Assembly: GCA_028023455.1 (NCBI GenBank)
Contig: JAQFVV010000112.1
Coordinates: forward strand, 4,002,001 to 4,066,000
Reading direction: 5' to 3'
Length of the DNA: 64,000 bases
Origin: Epiperipatus broadwayi
Taxonomy: Eukaryota; Onychophora; Udeonychophora; Euonychophora; Peripatidae
Both the position numbers and the translations under genes were made by a program. Below are positions 36,716 to 48,334 of the stretch, piece after piece. Below the pieces are notes generated by a model. The model saw only the letters and a list, made by a program, of their open reading frames with translations. It did not search any database and was not told where the DNA came from. The number at the start of each line of letters is the position of its first letter. Position 1 is the first letter of the stretch.

Positions 36716-36730
36716 ATTTTTGTGTCTGGA
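36687..36730 (+). terminator. Poly(A) signal with GU-rich downstream element
   Basis: AATAAACTTTG at 36687 followed ~30 nt later by TTTTTGTGTCTGG, the arrangement of a cleavage/polyadenylation site. In sequence this AT-rich, AATAAA is common by chance, so the support comes mainly from the GU-rich element and the upstream promoter-like module. Confidence 0.3.
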
Positions 36731-37623
36731 TTGTTTATTTCTCCACTTCACTGCATGAAATCACGATATATTCATAACAATTGAAACAAATATATAATTT
36801 TGCACAAAAAGATAAATAGAGAATTATTTAAGAATTTAAATATTTATTGGTATTCTTTTAATTAAATAATTATAATTTTACATTGTTTTATTGGTCATAA
36901 ATCAGTTATCACAATAGTATACTGAATTATATGCTATCAGTTGCCACACATCCTTTGTTTATCAGATTATCATATGCTACCACGTATTTATTATATTATT
37001 ACATGAAGATAAAAGATTATATAAAATTATTTTATTATTTTATTATGGTAATAAAATTATAATAAAAGAAAAGATATCCAGTAGTAGTTAAACAATGAAG
37101 AATATTATTATTATTATTATTTATTATTAGTTTCAGTGTAGTAGATTATGACATAAAATCCCTTCTCATATTTTACTACCATATTTTTTTATTAACTTAG
37201 AATAAACTTTACGAACCTGAGATTTTTATTGAGCTAGATTATTATAAATAGAAGATTAAGATGTAATTATTAACTTAATCTTAGTGAGTAGAAGTTATTA
37301 AAGTCGTAAGAATACTATGAGTTTGTTATTTGAAATAGTAATAAGGGGGGATAGTGTTCTTATGCCATTGAGGTAGTATCCTGTGGGATATTGGCTCAAT
37401 GTAATCTATCTTGTCACCTGTATTTTCACTTCAAGTCTCATGAAAATATTAAATATTTATTTAATTTATTTTTATAAACTGAACCTTATTCGTATTTTAA
37501 ATTTGAGCTAGTGAAACATTTTAATTTTAATGCTGAATATTTTATTTATTAATTATTAACTGAGCTAGAACCCATTTTATTTTATATCATATACTATTCT
37601 GAAGTGAGGATGCACAAGACCAG

Positions 37624-37712
37624 GTTAGAATATATATATATATATATATATATTACATATATTCTAACCTGGTCATGCTAAGGTTAGAATATATATATAT
37701 ATATATATATTA
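37624..37712. repeat. Palindrome flanking (TA)n tracts
   Basis: GACCAGGTTAGAATATATAT and ATATATTCTAACCTGGTC form a perfect inverted repeat around a TA tract. A third copy of the arm (AAGGTTAGAATATATA) follows directly. Confidence 0.75.
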
Positions 37713-37934
37713 TTACATAGCCAATTATGCATCTAATATATTAGAGATAGGTCTTATAATATTGCAAATGAGCATATTTAAACATCCTCTTTAGTTTATT
37801 ATCGAGTTAAGATGTAAGATGCCATATAATATCCAAATTCTAAAAAATTGACTACTATATAATATCTTATAGTTTAACCACTAAACATCACATGATCACA
37901 ATCTCTTATGTTAGCACATAACTGTTATTAAACA

Positions 37935-38335
37935 GGCAAAACTCTCCATACAGTAGTGCCACCCTGTGCCAAACAAAGTAATCAATGGATGCCAGAAAAC
38001 TTGTGCATAAAATCCCCATCTAGTGCCTACTCATCCAATATCCCCAGACTAATTTCTGGCTTGTGGCCTTCATCAATGAGGAGCCTTGGATCTGAGAGCA
38101 CTGCATTTAGATCTTAGGTGGTTGCTGGAGGGTTGCATTAGATCCTAAGATTTAGGTGCAGTGCTCTCAGATCCAAGGCTCCTCACTAATGAAGGCCACA
38201 AGCCTGAAACTAGTCTGGGAATATTGGATGAGTAGGCACTAGATGGGGATTTTATGCACAAGCCTTCTGGTATCCATTGATTACTCTTCTTGGCACAGGG
38301 TGGCACTACTGTATGGAGAGGTTTGCCTGTTTATC
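37935..38335. repeat. Foldback element (family A), full copy
   Basis: Left arm AGGCAAAACTCTCCATACAG to GAGGAGCCTTGGATCTGAGA, core CTGGAGGGTTGCATTAGATC, right arm inverted to CTGTATGGAGAGGTTTGCCT. Arms of about 170 bp with few mismatches, so this is the least diverged family-A copy in the window. Confidence 0.8.
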
Positions 38336-39069
38336 TTATAGTTTATTTAAAAAATGAACTAAAAAAGAGTGCTTAAATGCACTCCTCATAATATAGTAAC
38401 ACAGAATGTTCCAAAAATCTTTGATGAGTTTGTATTACTATACTTCTGTTTATTTATTTAGCATAAGGATTAAAAAAAAAAACAACTTACATATTAACAA
38501 AATACTACAAGGAACATATGGAGATTCAAACTAGAAAACATATTTATTAGTGGCTTTATTAGGCCCTTCAATTCAGGCCAATCAATGATAATTTATGTTT
38601 ATTTGCTTCATAAATGGAATTTAACAGCCACTGACCTATTGATATCACCAAAAATAACTTAGAAAAGAGTATAAATATCAATAGCAGTATCACATAACTA
38701 TCATGTACTTTCTCAAATGCTTCTAATAGCAGCACCTAGGGCCATCAATTGTGAACAAATCAATAAATATCTGATGCTATAATATTACAAAACATTTATT
38801 CCAAAGTGTTTTCTGATTTATGTTTTTGCCATTGAGAATTAGAATTCAAAGTTGGAACTAACACACTTCTACATCAAGCAGCCACTTTTTATTCCCATAT
38901 ATTAATCAAACTAATAATCTGAAATGCAAAAAGACTCTAAGGTTTTAAACCTGAACTAACTCGTTGTATAATTATATACATCTAGTGCCAGGTTAGTTTC
39001 TATATAATAATTGATTTTAGAGTAAGGAAAAAACATATTGCTTTTAGTTCTTTAATAAGTTTAAAAAAA

Positions 39070-39300
39070 GTTTTATGACATAGTGGTAACTGCATCGACC
39101 TAATGTTCACATATCTTTGGATTTGAATCTGTATCTGGTGAATGCCATTTATCTAATGTGTCCATACCCTGGAGCTTGAATATGGGTTGAGTTAATGATA
39201 GCCATCTAATGTTCACATATTATAGGGTTTGAATCTGGGTCTGATGAATAGCTTTTATCTAATGTGCCCATATCCTGGGTCTGAATTTGAGTCTGAAAAA
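39070..39300 (+). repeat. tRNA-like SINE head with tandem units
   Basis: Begins TGACATAGTGGTAACTGCAT (box A-like) and GGATTTGAATCTG (box B-like). Then a unit of about 110 bp is repeated: 'ctaatgttcacatat..ttgg(a/g)tttgaatctgg(t)tctg(a/g)tgaat' and 'tttatctaatgtg(t/c)ccata(c/t)cctgg'. Possibly a SINE whose body expanded by tandem duplication. Confidence 0.5.
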
Positions 39301-40629
39301 ACTTAAAACTGTTACAAGTCACAATCCTATGCCTTTTCCTTTTAGAAGATGACATTCATTTAATCTAATTAGCTACATAGTAGTGGTAAATAATATGGCA
39401 GTTAACTATTATTAACTAGAAGATGAATTCCAAATGTAATCTGAATTGATTATATGAATTTTGATGCATAATACCTTTGTAAGATGTTGCAGTCTTCATT
39501 ACGATTGGAAGAGATGTCATACTATTATGGGAACTGTGTTAATGGTTACATTATCTTTAATAAGTTGAGAAGTGCCTTATCAAATAGTAACTAAACTTTT
39601 TCATATGTTTTAATTATATAAAAATTTATTTTTAAATAATAAATTAATATATCATGCAAGGGACCTGTATAAATCTAATTACAAATTGCAATAACAAATA
39701 AAATTTTAACTTATTTAAGAATAAGTTATAAAAGCTAAGGTGATAGTGTTGTCATTTTAAAGCAACCTCATCATTAGCTGCAATGACTTCAAGGTCTTTA
39801 CTCATTTTCTCTTTTATTTCTTTCTCTTCTTTTTTCTCTATTTCTATCTTCCACAAGGTTATTATAAATGAATACTTATCAACTCTACATTAAGAGAATG
39901 AATTGGAGATAAACATAATTAGGCATCATTAATATCTACTATAAATCAAATTTTGTTCTCACAGTTGATGTTGTCTGGATTAGCTTCCTATATAACCTCA
40001 CAAGCCACAAGGGAGAATTTGGAAATCATTCTTGTTGTCATGATAACTAAATGTCACTGCTATGAGACCTGCTATGAGACTTTGCATCTTATTTGAATAC
40101 AATATTTGAAGATGGCTTTGCCCCAAATAATATATATATATATATATGTGTGTGTGTATGTGTGTAGATCAAGCAAATTTAATTTGATTGTTAAGAGAGT
40201 GGTTTAATCTTTAATTACATATACATTAGATTATACTAATTTCATGTTTATAATTATTAACAAATATCTGATTACTAAAACAAGATCACTAAAAATGGAT
40301 TCTGTCTCCAACTTTGTATACTTAATTATTAGTTTAATAATTATCAATGTTATATTTTCACCTGGCTGATATATTAATTTTACTCTGAATTTCCACCAAT
40401 ATTGGCAAAGATAAGTATATAATAATCAAAAAACTTAAAAAATAAATGGATCCACTCTATTCTTGATTTTTTCTAAACTTAGAGAATGTTATTTATTCAT
40501 ATTCTGAGGGGGAGTAGTTTACTCTTTAACATCCTATAACATCATGTTCATAGTATTAATAATTTTAATACCATACAATATGATATTATAAGATACTGAA
40601 AGCATGGCTAATATATATATATATATATA

Positions 40630-41500
40630 TAATTAATAAAACAAAACACAAATTGTGTAACTTGCTTTTAAGTTTGTATTAAAATGTTCACTAGAGAGAG
40701 CTTACTACTAGCTCCAATCAAGCTTTAATTTATAAGTGCCAAAAGAGAAAGAATTCAAAATCTCTATCATAATGTCCCTATCTCCAGACCAATTGATTTC
40801 GATCTTATGGTTCACCTCAGTGGAGAGTTAGGACTCCAGATACTAGATCTAAAATACCAACTCAAAAGTTACTACTTATATAATATGTTACTAACAATTT
40901 GAAAAACTGAATTTTTCAGACATGAAATGTCTTCAAATCCAGCCTTACAAAGCAGATAGCTGGAGATAGAGACATTATGATATAGATTTTGAATTATTTC
41001 TCTTTTGGCACTTATAAATTAAAGCTTGATTGGAGCTAATGGTAAGCTACCTCTAGTAAACATTTTAATACAAGCTTAAAAGCAAGTTACACAATTTGTG
41101 TCTTGTTTTATTAATTATTATATGTGCACCCTTGAAGGCTTTTGTGATGTTATATTGCTGAGGCTATTATTATATGGTGAAACTGAACTGAGTTCAGACT
41201 CATATAACTATCTGGTTTGTGAGGCTGAATTTGAAGACATTTATGTGTCTGAAAAATCCAGGTTTTCAAATTGATAGTAATGTATTAGACAGGTGCTGAC
41301 TTTTGAGTTGGTATTTTAGATCTAGTGTCTGGAGTCCTAGTTCTTTACTGAGGTGAGCCATAAGATCAAAAACAATTGGTCTGGAGATAGGGATATTATG
41401 ATAGAGATTTTGAATTCTTTCTCTTTCAGCACTTATAAATTAAAGCTTGATTGGAGCTAGTGGTAAGCTCCCTCTAGTGAACATATATATATATTAAATA
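40630..41500. repeat. Composite foldback element (family D)
   Basis: Left arm about 40635-40880 (AATTAATAAAACAAAACACA, 'ttcactagagagagcttactactagctccaatcaag', 'cagaccaattgatttcgatcttatgg'). A first inverted arm is at about 40915-41120 and a second at about 41270-41490 ending CCTCTAGTGAACATAT. As with family C, three arm copies are present. No ORF. Confidence 0.7.
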
Positions 41501-42620
41501 TTATTGTGAATTTATTATGATATAAACAAAGCAAAGTGTGAGATTATTTCCATGGTAAATAACTAGAAATATTTTTACTTTAATGTTTCTAGAAAACCAT
41601 CAATTACTATCAATAGTCTTAAGGTTAAACAATTTTTTTTAGTATCCTATAGTTTCTTTCTCTTGAGTTTAAATACAAATAAAGGTAGTCTCTTTCATTA
41701 CTAATCCAAGATGTTATAAAGATTTAAACACATGTTGCTATTTTATAGATATGGTAATTCAGATGACTCGCTTCTTTTTTGACATTCTATAAATAATAAC
41801 AAATCTTCCTCAGAGCGTTGTTTATATTAAATCAATTACTGTTGATAATAACAACATCAAAGATTAAGATATTTTTAAAATTATTTACAAGGAGATAATC
41901 CTATAATTTATTTTGTTTATATATATACACACACAAATAAAATGCCATTAAATAAAAAAACTATTGTAATAATATTAAAAATAATAAATATAATGGTAAT
42001 TAACTATTATATACAGTCTTTTTATCAGCAGAAGTACTTTTGGGCAGGCTAAGTACTTCTGTAGATTGAAAGATTGTATATAATAGTTCATTACTCTTAT
42101 AGTTATTATTTTTATTGTTATACATATATTGAATTAAATATTTTCATGGATTGCTATTATAATAATATATATATATTGGAAATTACTTCAGTTTTGAAGA
42201 TTTTAAATGATGCAGAAGAAAAAGAATTATGTATATAATAAATGTTGATGTTAAAAACAAAATAACCAATAAAAAAACTAAATAGCTGTCTTAATTTTCT
42301 TTTCATTAGGTAAGGTAATAAATACTTCATTTTCATATTTTATTTTTCATTATTCTTTATACTTTAGTGATTCTTATGGTACATTATAAGTTTCACAATG
42401 CTTTATTGTAAATATTATAATTAATGACATTAATAATATATGTATAAAATTATTGGATATGATTCAGTCTTTATGCTTAAAAATATAACTGATTAAGATT
42501 ACTAATCCTAACTTTAAAAATTAAATTACAAAAATATACTTATATAGACAATAACTAAATCATTAAATTAAATTTACAATGGATTAAAAAATAATAAAAT
42601 AGTAACAGATGATTACAAAC

Positions 42621-42947
42621 ACTTTACAGGTTCCATTATTTCGGCAAGGATCCCACTGACAGATTGGCTTTTCACATTCCTTGATATTGGAACCTCTTCT
42701 GGAATTGTGGAATACATCTTTTTCAACTCCATTGATTTGTAAGCTGTGGATGCAACCTTTAAAACTGGAGGCAGAAGGTACTGCAGCTGCCACTGATGTG
42801 TGACCGAAAGGAAGACCACCAAGATACAATGGTCCAAAAAAGTCATGGGTTTGAGAGTCCGCAACATGGGTTCCAATAAGAGATGGGTGACTATTGACTT
42901 TGACCATTGCTGTGCAATTTCTATCAGATGGAGATAACATGTTATGT
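42621..42947 (-). CDS. EYS: EYS-like exon: laminin G domain 1, second half, plus start of an EGF
   Basis: The exon starts after a T-rich TTTGTAG acceptor in phase 2, matching the previous exon. It carries the LamG core (GPLYLGGLPFG) and the closing disulfide strand (FKGCIHSLQINGVEKD, then CEK), then opens an EGF (CQWDPCRNNGTC). The 3' border is uncertain. The donor at 42628 (CCT|GTAAAG) leaves phase 1, which does not fit the next visible exon. A weaker donor at 42621 (AAAGT|GTTTGT) leaves phase 2 and restores an EGF with normal spacing between its third and fourth cysteines. I give the latter border. An undetected small exon between 42.6 and 31.1 kb is the alternative. Confidence 0.8.
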
Positions 42948-43204
42948 CTACAAAAAAAAAAAGATTAAATTTAAAATGTTATTTGCCTTTGGTATATTAT
43001 CAATATCTCTTTTTCACACTTAGTTTTCACAATATTCAAGTTTTATTAATGTCAACAATTCTCTTCAATTAAAACTTTGGCAATATTTGATAGAATATGA
43101 ATATTGCAAAAACTGAGTGCAAAAAGGAAATAATTTATTTAACAGTGAATAAAGTGCAGGATTAACAGAAAGATTAAATTATACAATATTTTTCAACAAC
43201 TATT

Positions 43205-43445
43205 TATTCCATTACAGCTCTGCCACCTATTTCAAGCTTGAGTAATTAAATTTCTGGCTGCTGGATGAAAACTTGTATTAAATCCAAAAAAAATTCAGAT
43301 TCACTAGATCCAGGTTGAAAATTCCTCATTGCTGAAGACCTTAAGGTGAAAGATAGTCTGAGGATATGAACAGAACCAGCACTGGATAGGAATTTAAAAA
43401 GCACTAATCTTTATTGATTATTCAAATGTGCAGCAAGAGATTTGG
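43205..43445. repeat. Diverged short interspersed repeat
   Basis: Contains 'cagctctgccacctatttcaagcttgagtaat', also seen as 'cttagagccacctgttataaacctgagtaatcaatgaat' at 21430, 'gagccatctactgttagtttatgtagtcaatgaa' at 7846 and 'cagagccgatctattgtaagcttgaataatcaatgaa' at 55069. The four copies define an unnamed family. Confidence 0.5.
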
Positions 43446-43654
43446 TGTGAAATAATTAGCTCATGCTAGCAGAAAGGATAATAGTAAATAATTTAAGTAT
43501 TATCAATGATAGAAGGTTGCAAAATCATTTGTAGAATGATTTGTAATGTTCTTTGTTTTGGAAAACTGTAATGGAAAAAAAAAAAATTTTAATTGTAGGT
43601 AATACCATGCTCTCATGCATGAACATCAGGAAGATCGTGTGCAGTTTATTTAAT

Positions 43655-43795
43655 TTTTTAATAGTGCCTGCAGTGGTGGAGAGTAAGATTCTGAAGCGTA
43701 AGGTCCTCAGATCAAATCCCATTCTGGTATTTCTGATACTCAATTTTTTTATAAGCTCACGAGCAATAAAGCTATTCAATTATTATTATTTTATT
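43655..43795 (+). repeat. tRNA-derived SINE
   Basis: TAGTGCCTGCAGTGGTGGAG (box A region) and GATCAAATCCCATTCTGG, then ATACTCAATTTTTTTATAAG and AGCAATAAAGC. Same layout as the 31390 copy, opposite strand. Confidence 0.5.
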
Positions 43796-44684
43796 GCTTT
43801 AATGGCCAGTATTAAAAATGCAAATATTTTACAAAAAATGTTAAAATAACGTCAACAAAACATCTGTATAAACAAACAGTTCCAAAAGAAAATGAATTAG
43901 GACTTGAATAGAAGACTGAAGAATCTTAATGTAAATGTAGATAAAATACTTGATAAACCGAGTTCTTAAGCACTATAGAGATATGGGAAATTATACGACA
44001 TTAGTTAGATATGTTTTAAAGTAATTTGGGCAAGTTACTATTTAAGAAGTGACACAGAAGTCCCTCCCCCTCCTCTGATCTTTTCGGTATTATTTAAAAA
44101 CTTATATGTAAAATTTTTAGCAAAATATGCAAAACTGAACCTACGCATAGGTAGACCTAGACAATTTCTTGGAACTGTTAAATAAAATGGGGTTCTTGTG
44201 GAACAATAAATCATAAAAATTATTAATTTTTTTTATTATGCAACAATAAATTGTAATTCAAAAAACGAAGACAATCACTGAAATCAGTTCCATTACCATC
44301 CGCTAGGTAATCTTCATTGCAACAGTTGCGAGCAAATTTACCCAATGAAAAGTTCAAGAGTATTGAAAAAATTTGTAATAAATGCTTTTGCTACATATAT
44401 ATATATATAATGCTGAAGTACCGCCCGTAATTTTATGTATCTTTCTGTATTGTGGATAAATATATAATTTGAAACTATAGAAATATATCTATTTGTATTT
44501 CTACTATTTTTTTAAATTTGCTATTAATTCCTATAGCAACGCAACCGGAAATTAAGCATAGGGAGGGGAGAACGCAACTAAAAAAAAAACTTAAAAAATA
44601 TCAAACATTGTTTGAATAAACTACAACAATGGTGTATGCCTCGCCACTTGTGTTCTTCTCAGTTTTGAGGCATATGGTTTTACT

Positions 44685-44775
44685 GTTCGGGAGTTCATAA
44701 AGAAATTCGAGCGCCAAAAATCGATCCCAAGACGGACGGACGCTCTGCCGACTGCGTCAAGATGCACAGGTTATT
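44685..44775 (-). repeat. tRNA-derived SINE
   Basis: On the minus strand: TTGACGCAGTCGGCAGAGCG (box A-like), TTGGGATCGATTTTTGGCGC, then CTCGAATTTCTTTATGAACT. Less diverged and richer in CpG than other copies, so it is a younger insertion. Confidence 0.6.
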
Positions 44776-46474
44776 TGAAGTAATAACCTTACGTTACAAA
44801 ACATTTAAAAATTGCGTGTTCTATGATTTAAATGTATACTTATGTAGCAACCAACTTTAGTTAATATTTATAATTCTATACCATCACATTTAGATTATTA
44901 GAAAATGGATATTAGAAGTGAGGAGAGGATGCAGTTGATAATATATATACACTTTTCTTAGGAGAGTGGAGGGTAATAATATTTTGTTATAATTCAATTA
45001 AGTGCTTGATAATTTGACGATGTTGTCTAAATAAATATGGCTGTTTCATCTGATAATAAAACAAACAAATACATATTAATAATATTAAAGATAAGTTGTG
45101 CAATGACTATAGGAAACGATTTGTGAACACATATATTCACATATGGAATACGTTAATTCATTACTGTGTTTATTTAATATTTTGTAATGCTGTCTTTTAA
45201 ATTTCTCCTGCAAAAAAAAAAAAAAAAAAATTTCTGAAATATTTCAATACTATGTTTAATTGTCCCTCTATAATGTATTCTCTGCCGCATTTTTCAAATA
45301 AAAAAAAATCAACATTGCATTTCTTTAGACTATCTTTAAAATAATATTTATAATGTAAATGGGGTCTGCCACTCCAATAAAACCCAGGCTCAAGTTCATC
45401 GTAAAACACTTTTTAAAGAATTCTTGCATGGTACAGTGTACAGTATATCCACATTTCCAATCCAACGAAAGTGTGATTTTATAACAATAGACTCATAGTA
45501 TCACATCCAGTGAATTGAAGAACAAATTGATTGAAAATTTTACACTGCATCCTTAAATGAAACTTTTTCTCTTACTTTTATGTTACATCAAAGAGTTCAA
45601 TTCTCACTTCCATATCACAAATTAAATAAAAATGACGGTTTTGCTAATTTAATTGTAGTAGTAGTTATTTCACCGTGATGCAAAACTATTTTTTTTTAAT
45701 TTGTTAAAAACTGCAGCAGCACATTACTAATCATTTATTAGACTAGAAAATGATGGTATATATGTGTGGAGATGATAATCTGGACCAACTGATGAGTATA
45801 TATATATATTGGTAATTATTTATCTTTTCGACATGTGTGTGATCAAGGGTGTCAGCAGTATGAGATAGCGTGGATAGTTGAGGGTCACGTGAAAGTCTGA
45901 GTTCAACCCCCCTATATATAAATTCTTAGTCTAATCTGAACTATCTAACTTAAAGGTTAATATAAAAATATTATTAAAAACAAGTCTGAATAATATATCC
46001 ATCTAATTTCACATTTTTTTTGGGAAGGATTATCTTTAGATGTAATATAAAACTTTCAATTCTTCTGTTTGTATTATTGTAATAATTGATATATTAATCT
46101 TTAGGTTTTAAACTTTATATCGAACTGAAAACTAAATAATAACTCTAGCTTAACAAATGATGAGTAATAATTGTTAATACATTTATCTAGAAAAGCGATA
46201 TCATCAAATTAGTGCATTCAAGAAATGCCACATTTGTAAATAGGAATTGTATTATTTTCAATGGGAAAATACTAAATTATGATGAGGGGCGCATACGTGA
46301 TAGCTGATACATCCACAAAAAATATATGGATTATTTGCTTTTTCATGTGTCTTCATCTGAATGTGTTTGGAGATTGAAAGTTATATAGTATATATTATAA
46401 TATTTTTTTGCCTAGAAGTGTAATGAAGCAATTCAATTCTGTATATGTCTATGTAAATGATAAATAATAACTTC

Positions 46475-46680
46475 ACACAACATTAAATGTATATGAAAAT
46501 AGAGCAGAAATAACCAAGGCCCATCTAATTGGGAAATAATCAGACAAATCCACCATTCTTTTCTTTAGTTGCAAATGTAGGGTAATGGATTTGTTTAATT
46601 ATTTCACAGCTAGATGGAGGTTTCTTATCTCTGCTCTATTTTCATATACATTTAATATTGTGTGAACTAATTATTTAACA
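46475..46680. repeat. MITE-like foldback element, about 200 bp
   Basis: Terminal arms TCACACAACATTAAATGTAT ATGAAAATAGAGCAGA and its inverse TCTGCTCTATTTTCATATAC ATTTAATATTGTGTGAA. Inner arms 'atctaattgggaaataatcagacaaatcca' and 'tggatttgtttaattatttcacagctagat' also pair. A diverged relative follows at about 46830-46940. Confidence 0.8.
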
Positions 46681-46949
46681 TTTATTTTTATTATTTGACT
46701 TATATTAATGCAGGGATTGTTAAAAATAAGACAATGTCATTATCTTCTACCTAATTAGATATGATTTCATAATTAATTGACACATTTACAAAGTAGCTTT
46801 ATTTACATCAAAAAGCATTTGAATAGATGTCCTGCCTTTTATTGATCTGCTCTTTTCTGCTGTGTATTGGATTTGTTTAGTTATTTTTTATGGTTAGATA
46901 AGGCTCAATCATCTCTGTTTTATTTTTATGCTTAGGTAAAATATTGGAG

Positions 46950-48330
46950 GTTTTCTTTTTTTAAATTTTCTCTAGCAATAGAATATTATGATTAAACTAT
47001 AACAAATTTATCATTGATAGATTGTTATTTAAGACTGTTTTGTGAAGATTTACGTCATAACTCTTTGAGAAACATTATTTTTGATTTACAATTATACATA
47101 TGCAATCTCTATCATACTATTTAAATTAGCACAAGATATTAGTGCAATAAAATGCAAATTAAATGTAAATTAATTGCTAATTAAATGTAAATTAGAAAGA
47201 TCAAGTGATGCTTTGTTTCAAAAGTTTTAGAATTCAATACGTTAAATGTTTTTCATGAGAAGTTTTTTTTATAAAAGCCATCTATTTTTTTATTATCATT
47301 TTCAATAATAATGCATTTAGTAACAAAACTAAACTTCTAATATAATCACTCCTAAATGTTATGCTCAATTATCATCGATGTAATATTTTGCCATTGTTTG
47401 CCACCCCTCTAGTTAATCTTGTATCTGATATTTATTTAAGCTGAATCATATTTTTATAGTAAAGTTATTTTATATAAATCAGTAACATATAAATAAACAA
47501 ATCCATATAGGCATATATTATGAATGAAAGCATTTAAGAATCCTTTATTACCTCATTATTTAACAAAATTATATAAAGGGAGTTGTCTGAAATTCGTCCT
47601 GTAAAACATTATTATCATACTTCATAAGACAGAATTTGGCTATTATATTACATCTCATTTCTTAGTTAAATAATAAGCTAATAGAGAATGCTTAACTATT
47701 CTATTTATAATATTATAAAATATAGTTCTATAATGTAATATTCTTATATATATATATATTGTACCTATATTGATATAGGCACATATAATTTTATCTAAAA
47801 TTATATTATTAAAATAATCGTTCATAAAAGAAAAACATAAAATTAAACGTTGAAGAGTTTATTGCAGTTTGTTTTAGAAAAGGATAAGAATCAAATAGTT
47901 TTCTAGCGTTAGTTTTGAAATAAAAAAGCTACAATTAATTAATCAGAAGGGGAGAGGGGTGTTTCGTTAGAGAAATTAAACTAAGGGTTATAAAAGGAAG
48001 TAAAGAGTTTTTATTAGTATTCGTAAAAATATAATTTAAAAAGTTAAAACATACAAATCTCTTTTCATTCAAGTTTAATTAAAGAAAAAATAATGTTAAA
48101 ACTAAATAGTAAATTGTATTAAAAATATATGTGCGATTTGTAAATAAATAAAATGTATGCGAAATAAAAGAAGATTATCATTAAAAACACGGCAATGGCT
48201 ATTAATAAAATAAAACAACACGTTTTATTGCATGGCTATTACTAATTAAGCAATCTTCCAAAACACGTTTATCAAATGATTATCACTGGAATTTGACAAC
48301 AGATCTTTGCCGGAGATATTAGAAAGACAA
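46950..48330. other. AT-rich intron, nothing recognised
   Basis: A run with ATTAAATGTAAATTA direct repeats near 47150-47195 and a (TA)n tract at 47750. No coding or structural feature supported. The last few hundred bases may be the U3 part of the LTR-like unit starting near 48340. Confidence 0.4.
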
Positions 48331-48334
48331 CAAG

